DNA from: Tigriopus japonicus | Lineage: Eukaryota; Arthropoda; Copepoda; Harpacticoida; Harpacticidae | Length of the DNA stretch: 64,000 bases | Assembly (NCBI GenBank): GCA_010645155.1 | Contig: CM021323.1 | Location: forward strand, 8,478,784 to 8,542,783 | Direction of reading: 5' to 3' | Shown here: positions 1-10,591 of the stretch, piece by piece | Layout: the number at the start of each line of letters is the position of its first letter | Numbering within the stretch: position 1 is the first letter of the stretch | The notes under the pieces: generated by a model | The model's input: the letters and a program-made list of their open reading frames with translations, nothing else | Told to the model about the DNA's origin: nothing | The model's database searches: none | Made by a program: the position numbers and the translations under genes

Positions 1-2233
1 TTCAAAACAACCTGCCCTAATCGACAATGATAAACTTCCGAGTAAAAAATGGCAGCACTCCCGGTTCGAAACACATCACTAGTGGGAATGCGAATTTTGC
101 GCTAGGTCACAAGTGTGGCCAAATTAAGAACGAAATGATTCAATTTACCTTACCCCCTACATGATCGAGCCTGTTACATCTAAGCTCATCATCGCTCTGA
201 AATTTTTTAACCTAGCGCAGCTGGGTGGTATCTACTGATGTGTTTGGAGTTAGATTTTTAGCAGAGTTTGTCATTTTGGTTTTTAGGGTCAAAAATCTGA
301 CTACAACTAAACTTTTTAAAAGGCAATGGACCTGCCATAGCTGCCATAAAATATGGCAGCACTGCCAACTCGAAATTTATTTGTAAAACTATCGATGAAA
401 CTCGAAATCGAACTAGTTCGAGTGTTGCCAAATTGGTCCCTGTTCAGGTCTTTTCAAAAAGTTCAATACAACCAGCCCTTTTTAATAAAAAGATATCTCG
501 AGGGGTTTTTTTTGTTTTTTCTTGCTTTTGCTTTTCCTTGAGCTCTAGCCAAGCCAGTTTGAGAATTCCAACGGAAATCGAACATAATGGGTCCAATTTA
601 ATGATCAAGCGGTAAAGTGGTTAAGGAAATAAGTCACAAATACATCAGGTGATATGTTTCAAACATTAATGTGAAAGCCCTTGACACTATTTTCTCTGCA
701 TACCTTGTTTTTTTTCATATTCATAACAATACAAAAACAAATGCAGGGAAGGTAAAGTTAGTTGTATCATTGAAATTCCAAATGAAACAATGTAAATGAC
801 ATTTCAGGTCAGCACTTTGATTTTTTCTACCTCATAGTCGCATTTGACGTATTCAAGAGGAGCTCAAAAAAAGACAGCGATTGCTTGTCCAACATTTTTC
901 CTTTTTCTTTCACGTTTGAAGGCGACTCGAAACTCCTGCAAACTATGACGATTCGTGTCAAATTTCTCAAACGTTTCGTTGATGCTTTAGGTCCCAAGGG
1001 GATTGAGAAAATTGGTTTTAATTCTCCACAACGTGGGTGGAATCAATGAGAAAGTTTTGAAAAATTGGCGGATATGGTAAGGCCAATTTTCTCAAAGGTT
1101 TGTAGATCTGCGCTAACACACGGGTGATCCATTTTCCCTCCAAGTTTATGAATTTGTAACCAATAAAAAGAATATGATAATAAAAAATTGGCTCACATAC
1201 AAGTTGTCGATATTGAGAAAAGAGGCGAAGCTAATGTGACTTTGGAGTCTAAAAATATTGGGATTGATCCAGATATTTAAACTCAACAAAATGTTTTCTA
1301 CAAAAACATTTTTGCGGACGAACAAAATTTGAGGCCTTGGAGAAGGCTTTTGGATTTCTAGACAAAAAGTGAGAATCTACGCAATGCCAAATACATCCCT
1401 TCTTGGCTTTTCTTTGAGATTGTAAAAGGATATTTTTGTGATGGATTAACACAGAAATTTCAACAAAGCAGACCTCTGATGTAATTTGAATCTTTTTTTA
1501 ATACCACTACAAGGAATGGGATTCCGTGTAAAGATAATTGATTATTAATAAAGTTTCTATAATTAATGTTTATTTGATATTTGATCTACCAATGAGTTCT
1601 ACCAAATTACAATTTCATTTTCACCAAGAAAACAAATTCAGGGATGAAAAAATCTCAAATTTAACCATCTTTTTACGCTTCTTACACATTATTGCCCTTA
1701 AATCGAAACGAGCTCTAATTGCGTATGAAGAATAAAAGAACTCATAACATTTGAAAACAAGTGATTCCATTTTTGTGACCTAAGTAATTGTAAATAACTA
1801 CATTATAAAAATAATTGACACAAGTGTAGCATCAAGTGACAAATAAGGTGAGGGGAAATTTGTAATTTTGAGGCTAAAAATGTTTGTTCTTCGTGTCTGA
1901 CGAAATGTGAGGATATTAGATAACCCACTTTAAAATCACTGACAAGATCTGAAAAGGAATGTTTGCTTTTCTTTGTAATTGGAGGCTTTTTCACGTTTAT
2001 TGTATCACGTCAAAACTATATTATTGTGAAGATTTTTAATGGCCCTTGACTTACACACAAATAAAACTCCACTGAGGGAAATCAGAACACAGAAACTAAT
2101 CAATCGGCTCTCAATTGCTGAAGCGGATAAGTTCCGGATAGTCTATGGCAATGTTTCATCTCCATCCAACAAAAAAAACTACAACAAAAAGGAAGCTTCT
2201 CAAGATTAATCAGATGATCGAGAAAGGTCCCTC
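1..2233. other. gene-free stretch with dispersed repeat fragments
   Basis: I see no convincing exon here; the open frames are short and lack splice context. Two copies of a dispersed motif built around ATGGCAGCACTGCC plus AACTCGAAA lie near positions 47-90 and 353-375, and an inverted copy is at about 35,925-35,965. A motif beginning CTACAAGGAATGGGATTCC near 1,506 matches the tail of the tRNA-derived SINE at 29.8 kb. A minus-strand AATAAA (plus TTTATT at 1,996-2,001) could end the gene that stops at 2,234. Confidence 0.5.
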
Positions 2234-3710
2234 TCAGCCAGATCTTTGAGGTTGCCCGAAAATGGTCATGGCAAAGAGGTCGTTTAAGGAGGACACTTTC
2301 CCCTCATGGTTCAGTCCTTGCTTGGCCACAAATGGAAACTCCTTGGCAATCTTCTCGTACAACTCCTTTAGGTGCTTTTCACGTTTATCTGAAATGGAAC
2401 AGGATTCATGAAAGCCTGGGCTTTTCTGGAACTCATTTGGAATGCTGAGGTCATAGCAAAGTACTGACTAGGCACCTAAATGGTTGGATAATGAAATAAC
2501 ACACGGATTCAAGTTTGTTTGGAATTGGTCCAAAATTTGGTGGACCCAATCAATAACGTTTTTTGCTTGATTTTTGGTTGGACACATAACCAGATGTTAC
2601 ATAACATGCACTGTTTTCATTATTTTTTGCGAAATATATAGAATTAAGCACCTTCCGATCATTTTAAACGCGTAGGAATGAAATTTAGAAACGGAACAGG
2701 GTTTTACAGGCTTGTCAAGGTTTAGCAAGAATTTTGTAATGGAGAAAAAATGCTACTCAAGTAGAGATGCCATTAATATCCTTTGTGAAAGGAGCTTTAC
2801 AAGAAGAAATATTTTAGGATAATGATAATCAATGGACAAAGATACAGAAGCTCATGTGAAAGAAGCGTCATCAGAGCACTAGCGACGATGGCTTTATCAT
2901 GAAGCTTTAAAAATTCCAAACATATCGGGAAGTGCAAGAGAAAAAATGCAGCAAAAAGGAGACTTTGACCGAAAAATATCCATGGAAGGGCTTTGAATTC
3001 ATCTTTTTTTATAATCCAATGACTGAATCAATCTTTATTGTCATGATCTTGGTAAACTAATTGCAAAAATGACTTTCTTTATAAATTGGACTTCCTGATT
3101 GATGTTGGCGACAACAACGGCAAACATTTGAAGCTTCGAAAAAGCCAAACAATGTGACTGTCTCGACACTTCTTTCCTATGAGCTTCTTTAGATAAAGAC
3201 TCATAATGTGAATTGCAATTGGCATTCAACAGGTACGTGAGCCAACTGATACTATGCAACATAATAGATTTTAACTATGTTAAAATAACGAAATAACACA
3301 CCACCAACAATTCACACATTGTGTGACAAAGAATGACACCAAAATCCTCGTTCCAATGCCATTGGTACACTAAAATCATGAACTAAAGTTGCAAATCATC
3401 ATTTTTTAAAGCCACCCTGTTCCAATGTCAACAAATAATTTTCAATTACTTGCCCATAAATAAACTTGAAAAAGCACTCACGTTGTTTGGTAAAAGGGTT
3501 ATAGAACTGCATTTCTGGCGGTGGTTGGCTCGCTCCTCGCTTAGATTGCGAAAATCTTCGGCGAAGCTCCTGCATATCATTGATCAAATCGTCCTCAGTA
3601 ACGTCCTCTAGCGGTCGACGACGAAAATTAGTTGCCAAAGCTCGATATGGGAGTTGAGCATTGGCGTAGTCTGCTCTAATATCGCCGCGAACGAAACCGT
3701 AATCATCCAT
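2234..3710 (-). CDS. small two-exon gene, unknown function (127 aa)
   Basis: The coding exons are 3,710-3,482 and 2,388-2,234. The donor reads C|GTGAGT, the acceptor TTTCAG|AT, and the phase is 1 on both sides, so the joined frame stays open to TGA. The ATG at 3,710 has a strong context (GCCATGG). The frame is also open upstream to an acceptor at 3,739, so either a 5' UTR exon is spliced there or more coding lies upstream. The product is polar and charged, with no signal peptide or membrane segment. Residues about 38-57 (EDDLINDMQELRRRF...) and 78-90 (KREKHLKELYEKI) look helical or coiled coil, and a QPPPE linker lies between. I do not recognise the family. The two-exon structure is well supported; the function is unknown. 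Confidence 0.65.
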
Positions 3711-4568
3711 GGCCAAAGGGTGAGGGAGAAGCTCCGTTCTGAAGGCAGAATGACCGAGTTAGATAAAGGTCGGTAAATCGTTTTAACGCCATGGGATGAC
3801 ATTTACTGGATTACCCAAGAATCCTTCTCTTTTTCATGAGGCCAGCCTTTGGGGAAGGGGAAGGAAAATTGTTGCTTTGGGAACTTTTGTCGATGTGTAG
3901 GTTCACACGGTTATAGGAGGAACAAGTTAAGTAAGGCTCTTAAACCAGGGGAAAGTACTACGGAGGTCATGATTTTTTATATTGGAAATATTATACAAAG
4001 TGGTGTTGCTGAAAAACATGTTCTTTGATTTTTGATTTCAACAAGCTTAATTTCATTTATCACCCAATGTTCAAATAACCTTAAAATAAAATACTAGAGT
4101 CCTTTGTGTTCAAGAAAATCATCAGAGAAGATATCAATCAACCTTTTTCAAAATCATTTTGTGCAACACTTTATGCATTTCCTTCAGTGAACTTTGTTAA
4201 TTTATTAGATTTAACTTTTTCCGCGTTCAACAAACCATTTTTTAAATCAAAATCAAGTATTTTTGACCTAAGCATTAAAGAAAAGATTCAAAAATGCTAT
4301 TTGAGGCATTTTTGGCTTAAAAATTAACTCATATGAACAGGCTTGAACACCTTCTGTTCTTTAGAAATCGAGCTTGTTTTTGTATATTTCACTACAAGAA
4401 AAGCAATTCCATTTGCAAGTACATAATTAAAGATGAAAAGAAATGTGTTCTTTTGCAACATCTCCTTTTAAAAACCGAGCCCTGTAACTAATGCATTTTC
4501 TTTCAAACTTTAAAATATAGGGGTGCCCTGCCTGTTTGTTCACAAATGCACAAAATGCAAGAAAGTGT

Positions 4569-4576
4569 TATAAATA
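4569..4576 (+). promoter_or_regulatory. TATA box of lectin-like gene copy 1
   Basis: TATAAATA lies 68 bp before the ATG, followed about 28 bp later by an initiator-like TCATTAGT. The paralog has AATAAATAG about 80 bp before its ATG and TCATCAGT downstream, so the promoter arrangement was duplicated with the gene. Confidence 0.6.
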
Positions 4577-4643
4577 GGTAATGTTCAGGATTTCAATCAT
4601 TAGTTTATCTTGGGACTTTCCCGTTTTAAGAGGATCATCAAAA

Positions 4644-5451
4644 ATGAAATTGTTCATTTGCATCATTTTGACAATCCACCTTTCGCCCGCTTTAGGTAAA
4701 ACAAGGCTTAATCTGCAAACCAATCTGAAAATTAATCAAGCCAAACATTATCTTTTCTAGGGCTGGCTGATTGTCCTGATGATGGTTGGACTGCTGGCGA
4801 AAGTATTTGCTTTAGGTAACCTTTATCACCCTTGACTAAGCTAAAAGGTCTGATGCAATTTATTGCTGATTTCAGATTGGTCCATCACCCTTTGTCCTTC
4901 CATGCCGCCAAACAAAGTTGCAAAACATTCAATGGCCAACTGTTGTTGGTATGAAATGTTCCTGAAGTGGCCAACGCTTTAGGAGATACCATGGTTGGCA
5001 ACGCTGAGGATTACCGCATTGACGGCTGGGCGGATGGTGTTTGGTAACCCTTGAACATCAACAGTGTTGTCTAGCTGAGTGGGAGGAACAGGGTGTCCAA
5101 GATTGACTGAATCTTTCAGGTACAATAAGGAGAATGAGACTCTCGCCCATGAGAACTATGAGTTTCTAGAATCTCTTCGTCATGCAACTCTCACTTTGAA
5201 CTTGGAGGATTTCCGGATTATGGGAAGTCGTGATATCCGATCACAACTGGGCTATGTTTGTGAGGGCAACCCTGAAGTTCTAGCTGGTGCTGCTGCATGT
5301 GATAAATCAGGTGGATTGAGAAGATACCTAAAATCAAGTTAAATGTGACTCTCTTATTGAACACTTATTATTTTTAGAAAACATTGATGAGAACCCCCTC
5401 AGAGAAGAAGATGCCATAATGATTACAGATTCAATGGATACCAAAATGTGA
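4644..5451 (+). pseudogene. C-type-lectin-like gene copy 1, in-frame stop in exon 3
   Basis: The five exons are 4,644-4,695, 4,761-4,815, 4,876-5,043, 5,120-5,310 and 5,378-5,451, with phases 1, 2, 2, 1. The first three match copy 2 exactly in length (52, 55 and 168 nt). Exon 1 encodes a signal peptide (MKLFICIILTIHL). Exons 2-4 encode a degenerate lectin domain with CPDDGW, the FHAAKQSC helix and a terminal YVCE. At 4,952-4,954 the frame reads TGA where copy 2 has GCA (Ala62). No alternative splice avoids it: a donor at 4,949 would need a 34-nt intron. The rest of the frame is open to TGA at 5,449, and promoter and splice sites are intact. It is either a very young pseudogene, a readthrough product, or a base error. 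The exon 4 donor (GTGGAT) is weak; unspliced, the frame would stop at 5,342 instead. Confidence 0.75.
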
Positions 5452-6239
5452 GATCTTGAGAAGAATGCTTGGTACTATTTGGAATTTGAAAAATGTCATT
5501 TATTAAAATGTCATTTTGGTTGTTGATCTAACTTATTTTCATGTTCTTTCTTGTGAAAATACTGGACAGAGGTGCAGTGAAAATGATGATGAAGTAAACT
5601 GCTTTTTTTACCACTAACTTGGCAAATATTTTGCTTTGGTTGTTTGATAACAATCTATACCTTTTCTGCAAAGGATTTTTTGCTTGGACAATGCCTTGCT
5701 AAGAAGGGAAGGGGGGTGCATCCTCTTCCAACATCTTTATATGTTTCAATTACAGTCAAAGCTAAATCAAAGAACATCATTACAAAATATTTAATCTCTC
5801 AAAAAATCTCAAGAAAGAATATTGTCTCGATGACTGAAATGCATTTTTAATGTTCAAATACTAGAATGGCTTCTTTTGGAACAATGAAACTCCTACTGAT
5901 TAGAGCCTTATACCTACCATTTGTAATTTTTTGTCCTTTTTTGAATTTTTTGCCAATTTGTACAATAATAAAGAAAAATAAGGGTTAGGTGGCATTTAAA
6001 GTTTAATTTGACAAAATGTCCTTAGGTACAATTTGAAACAGATCTTCTACTTTCATTTTTCATGCTTTACATATTGTTAGCATGAAGAAATGGGTCTGGA
6101 TGGGCCATGAGGTGGTTAAGTATTGGATGAGATGGGTTAGAAGGTTGGCTTGTCATGAGCTTGTTCATAAAACCATGAAACTGATCTGAAGTTGGAATCA
6201 ACATATGATGAGTTTATTTGTAAAACTTGAATGAATAGT

Positions 6240-6445
6240 ACTTGGACGCGGGCAAGCATTTGTAACTTTGGATTGGAGCATTCACCAACAATCCACAACA
6301 ATCCTAGTTCAAAATCCTGGGCTTGCCAAGTTCTATTGGCTTGTGGTATTAATTTACATGGCTGTGACAGCTTAATTGGCCAAACCTGCGGTCATTCCTG
6401 AGCGTGAGGTAAATAAAACGTCGTTGTTGTTGTTATTATTTTGCT
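6240..6445 (+). repeat. SINE-like element with GTT/ATT tail
   Basis: It has a B-box-like segment (TAGTTCAAAATCCTGGG) near 6,303 and ends in GTAAATAAAACG followed by a GTT/ATT run at 6,410-6,445. That tail style is common in arthropod tRNA-derived SINEs. The head is too degenerate to fold with confidence, so the assignment is tentative. Confidence 0.4.
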
Positions 6446-6678
6446 CAGGTAAGTCTGGCTGCATGTAGCCTATCTGGATTTCTGTGACCCAGGGTACAGG
6501 AAAAATTAGGGACCTAGTTTTCAATTATTGTGTCAGGTTTTTAACATTTTTTATCCCGGTCACACTCAAGACTTTAATGATTTGACTGGCATTTCATTCA
6601 AGAATTGAAAATTTACAATGTAAACATAATCCTATTGGAAAGAAATCTTAATCAAAAGCAATTTCAGGTTATCACTAA

Positions 6679-6748
6679 GGGAGGAGATGTGGCGTTGTGG
6701 TTAGCAGTTTCCTAAAGTGAGAGAGGTCCCAGCTTCAATACTCCTCCC
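6679..6748 (+). repeat. tRNA-like SINE head (70 nt)
   Basis: The unit is tRNA-sized. Its ends form a perfect 7-bp acceptor-like stem (GGGAGGA / TCCTCCC), it has an A-box-like GTGGTTAGC and a B-box-like AGCTTCAATACTC. It is followed directly by a body also found at 24.2 kb. The T loop deviates from consensus, so it is a tRNA relic within a SINE, not a working tRNA gene. Confidence 0.6.
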
Positions 6749-7090
6749 TTATTTACTTCTTGGAATATTTAAGACCGCTTCAACTCTAATTGAGTTAGGC
6801 TAAATTGGGCCTCATTAGGCTAGAACATGCAATCTTATAATCCTGGAATTTTTGCAAAGTGAGATGAAAGGGTAGGATCTTAGAGGGAGGACACGTGGTG
6901 TCATAGTTAGCACAGTTTCTTATAGTGAGAGAGGTCCCAGGTTCAATTCTCCTTCCCGGATTCTCAAGAAAACTTTTAGACGCTAATTCACACCCACAGA
7001 CGGAGAACCCTTCTGATACCGGACATGAGATTGGCCATTGGAAAAACTTTGGAGGCTCAGCCCTCTGACCCTGGCACCAAGCATCCAAAA
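6749..7090 (+). repeat. composite tRNA-derived SINE, copy 1
   Basis: A body (6,749-6,884, containing GAGTTAGGCTAAATTGGGCC) is followed by a second tRNA-like head at 6,885-6,957 (GGGAGGACAC..., B-box AGGTTCAATTC) and a distinct 3' body with CACACCCACAGACGGAGAAC near 6,991. The same order is repeated at about 24,190-24,580. With the head at 6,679 the locus is a two-headed SINE. The 97-codon minus-strand frame over it is a by-product of the repeat. Confidence 0.65.
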
Positions 7091-8089
7091 AATAAGTATT
7101 TACTACCTCTATTTCTAAACTTAGTAGAGACTTGTGGAGCTAAATTTAAATAAATTGAAAAGATTGAGTACTAAAGGTTCTGGATATTTTTGGAACCATT
7201 TGTAGATATCACTTTTGCACCTAAATCTACTAGAAAGGACAATTCTCCAATAGGGGCAATGACAAGAATATGTTTAAATGAACCACCCCTGTGATGTTAT
7301 TGTAATTAAAATTTCATAATTGCAATTACATTTCCATCTAATTTCAATGGATGAGTGTAATCGAACGAATTCAGTTGTGGATTCTGGGGCCAAAATGACT
7401 AAGGACGGGTCATAACTAGGTTCGGACATTTCATAGTTTTAGTCTGCTTCATGAGGAAAAAGATCTTATTTGAATTGATTGTCTAAATGAAGAAAATGAG
7501 TTGGGCTCCCGAATTTTGATTAAAGTTTATGGAGGGTGAGTCTTGACTCCGAGGCATCCCTAGCCATTTTGGCCTCACACTTCCCAACTGAATTTTTTTG
7601 ATTACACTTATCCATTGTAGTTAATTACATTTTGTCAAAAGTAATTTTTCTATTACAAATTACAATTACATTTTCATTTACAAATCACGTTAAGAGTCAT
7701 GCATTTCACTAATCTATCCCCTAATATCTGAGATTATTCACTATAGGAATTGATGAACCCTGAGTAAAACAGCTTTTTTCTCTTCTCTTGCATTTTGCCC
7801 TTCAAAATGAAATGAGAACAAGTTAGTTTTGAGCAAAAAAGTCGTTGAAATATAAATGTAATTGCAGTTAATTACTTTTAAGACCAATGGAATCATCATC
7901 GTAATAACTTACATTTCAAAAGTAATTGGCACAGGTTTGAAGGGAATTAACATGACTTAAAGATTGAAAACTATGTTTAATGTTGAACTTGCCATCATAC
8001 CCTTCACAATCTTGTCTTTTTTCTGTTTCATAAATCTCTGTAAGGTTTAATGCGAAATGAGCATTGCTTAATTTTTTCATTTTAATGGG

Positions 8090-8317
8090 GAAGATGGTGT
8101 AGTGCAGTTGACTAACGCGCGACCGAGCTATGGTCGGGTTCATGGGTTCGATCCCAGGTCTTCCCCCCACCCTTTCTGTCTAGTGGATATTCCGCCTCGA
8201 ATGGCGCCTCCAGAACCCAGAATGGGCCCCATGACTCCATTACAATTATTGTATAATATATTTACAGATGTATATCCAATGAGACATTTCTGGCAATAAA
8301 CATTATTATTATTATAA
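8090..8317 (+). repeat. tRNA-derived SINE with (ATT)n tail
   Basis: A tRNA-like head (8,090-8,167) has GGGGAAG at one end and CTTCCCC at the other, A-box-like GGTGTAGTGCAGTTGAC, a 5-bp anticodon-like stem CGACC/GGTCG and a near-consensus B box GGTTCGATCCC. The loop GAGCTAT lacks the usual U33, so it is not a functional tRNA. An unrelated body follows, ending in AATAAACATT and an ATT run. The reading frames across it are incidental. Confidence 0.7.
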
Positions 8318-9266
8318 ATTCATCTTTGGCGCAAAATTTGTCCTGACCATTTGAATTCATGTTTTGAAAGATAGCTTGTTATTGTATGATTCTGGAGAGC
8401 CAGAGAGCACTACATATGTCACATATACTAGACTATACAACATTCAATTGGCTATTTAGAAGGTGAAAAGTAATAAGAAGTATATGAAACTGGACTTGAT
8501 TGACCATGTACAATTTCCAAATCAGAACCACTGATTTGGCCAAAACTCCACTAAAAAGTTAAAGATTTGTGATCTGAGACTGACGGAAATGGAATAATTA
8601 ACGCTAGAATTTTTTTATTCTTGTTACCAATATGATTGATCCCCAATTTTATCAAATGATCAAGCAAGTTTTTTTTTAATCATTTCAATCCTTTAGTATC
8701 GCCATCAAGAATATTTATTGTTGCAACTGCAATGGGAAAATAAACCTTTTTCAAGTTGATGGCTCTTCTCAAACGGGAAGGCTACTTTCTTGGGATGATT
8801 TCTGAAACAGCCGTTGTTCTTTGCAAACAAGTGTGTTTCACGTGACACTCAAGGAACATACATTAAGCACAAAATATTGACCTAATTGAATTTCATCAGT
8901 AAATATGATCTTAAGTTCCTGAGGTTTACATTCAAGAATCGAGATTATTGTTAATGCTTTTTAGAACATCAAAGTTCCAACATGCTGACAGCATTTTTCA
9001 ACTAATGTTGGGGAAACATTGTTCTGAAAACAACACACTTGCCCTAAAGAAAATTAGTAACAAAACATTTACCAAATTATGGTGCTTGTCAAACTTTCAA
9101 ATAACGTCTTGTTCCATAGGGCATGCAAAGTGCAACTTGAAAAGCCAATAACAATTTGCTTGAAACTTTCTTCAGATGTTTTAGTGAATAAATAGTAAGT
9201 TCTTTCAAGCTAAATTCATCAGTTTGTGTCTTGTATGGGAAGATATTGGACATTTGAGACACAAAC

Positions 9267-10590
9267 ATGAAGTTCTTCATCTCTGGTATCCTCATCATTT
9301 GTCTATCCTATGTTTCTGGTAATTAATCTATACTTGCATTTCTCATTGCTTTGCTTTTTCTTTGTATTTTGATCTATTTTCAGGCGAGATTGAATGTCCT
9401 GATAATGGCTGGACTGCAGCTGAAACAATCTGTTTCAGGTAAGGCAAAATGTAATAACTAGAGACTGGATCTGATAGGATTTTTCAGTTTTTCCAGTCCT
9501 TATTTGAAATAAATTTGAGTCACTTTTTGACAAAAAAAAAATCAATTTTTGGAGGAAATTAGATTGACTTAAACAATGGAAACTGCAATTTTTTTCACTT
9601 TCTCTCCCACCACCAATGGATTTTTCATACTGCCATTTCTGCAAAAAGTGGCAATGGCAAATGTCAACTGGCAATGTTACATTTGATTTCTTGCTTATTT
9701 AGGTCAAACTTGTTTCAGATTGGTCCACCATCCTTTGTCCTTCCATGCCGCCAAACAAAGTTGCAAAACGTTTAATGGTCAACTTCTGTTAGTGGCACAT
9801 GTGCCTGAAGTGGCCAAGGTTTTAGGAGATACCATGGTTGGCAACGCTGAGGATTACCGCATTGACGGCTGGGCGGATGGTGTTTGGTAACGCTCGAACA
9901 TCAACATTAGCTCATATGTTTTGTCTGCACCAAGGGATGCTGCAAGAAGCATGCTTCAATTATTGACTTCAAGCGTATTATAAGCTTTCTAGAGCATTTC
10001 GTACCAAATTTTGGATTAAACATCTAATAAGTAGGAGCTGACATTCATACGGCGTCTTTTTAAAAGCCTGAAAACGTTTAAAAGACGCAGAAAGGATGGA
10101 AGTCCATTGAGGAAGTATGCTTCAAAGCATGGATCTCCAAACACAAAACATATGACCTAGTGTTGTCTAGCTGAGTAGGAGGAACAGGGTGTCCAAGATT
10201 GACTGAATCTTTCAGGTACCACAAAGAGAATGAGACTCTTACTCATGAGAACTATGAGTTCCTTGAGTCTTTGCGACACGCTACTCTGACTTTGAACTTG
10301 GAAGATTTCCGAATTCTTGGTAATCGCGATACTCGCACGCAATTGGGCTATATTTGTGAGGGCAACCCTGAGGTTTTGGCGGGCAATGCTGCTGCTGCTG
10401 CTTGTGACAAGTCCGGGGAATCAGATCTGGAAATCGTTGGTAAGACTTTGAAGATTTGGGTGTTTGGTTGGATTGATATGTTTGGAAAACTTCTTCACCT
10501 ATTTCAGAGGAAGAAATTGGAGACCAAGCCGAAATAAGTGAAAGAGAATTGAATGAAAATGTCCGGAACATAAATCCTCGATTTCAATAA
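9267..10590 (+). CDS. secreted C-type-lectin-like protein, copy 2 (193 aa)
   Basis: The five exons are 9,267-9,318, 9,384-9,438, 9,719-9,886, 10,216-10,439 and 10,508-10,590, all GT-AG with compatible phases 1, 2, 2, 1. The product has a signal peptide (about 1-18). A divergent lectin fold follows: C22 in CPDNGW, C34, the helix FHAAKQSC (C51), a central DGWADGVW (85-92) and LGYICE (C139). The last acidic segment (about 156-184) is glutamate-rich. The canonical middle cysteine pair and the WND and EPN/QPD calcium/sugar motifs are absent, so carbohydrate binding is doubtful. An immune or surface-recognition role is family knowledge, not shown here. Intron 3 is 329 bp against 76 bp in copy 1 because of a MITE. 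Copy 1 lies 4.6 kb upstream in the same direction. Confidence 0.8.
9907..10160. mobile_element. MITE-like insertion in intron 3 of lectin copy 2
   Basis: Intron 3 of both paralogs shares the flanks CATCAACA and GTGTTGTCTAG, but copy 2 has about 253 extra bases between them. The insert has imperfect terminal inverted repeats of about 17 bp: TTAGCTCATATGTTTTG at the left and the complement of CTAGGTCATATGTTTTG at the right. An internal hairpin pairs GCGTCTTTTT with AAAAGACGC near 10,050-10,086. No coding capacity is seen. The empty paralogous site makes this a well-supported insertion; I could not assign a superfamily or a clean target duplication. Confidence 0.75.
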
Positions 10591-10591
10591 A
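10586..10591 (+). terminator. AATAAA poly(A) signal overlapping the stop codon
   Basis: AATAAA begins two bases before the TAA (10,588-10,590) of lectin copy 2. If used, cleavage would leave a 3' UTR of only about 10-30 nt. Confidence 0.55.

Larger units (their letters stand above)
5452..9266. other. spacer between lectin paralogs, SINE-rich
   Basis: No exon is supported. The spacer holds at least four tRNA-derived SINE pieces, listed separately at 6,240, 6,679, 6,885 and 8,090, and simple AT-rich sequence. An AATAAA at 5,967-5,972 may end copy 1 transcripts, though it lies about 500 bp past the stop. Confidence 0.5.

Noticed and set aside
4949..4982. Mini-intron removing the TGA in lectin copy 1
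   Set aside because: It would be 34 nt, shorter than any other intron here (59 bp minimum seen), and it would delete sequence that is coding in the intact paralog.
8090..8167. Functional tRNA gene
   Set aside because: The anticodon-like loop lacks U33, the D arm is aberrant, and a SINE body with an ATT tail follows directly.
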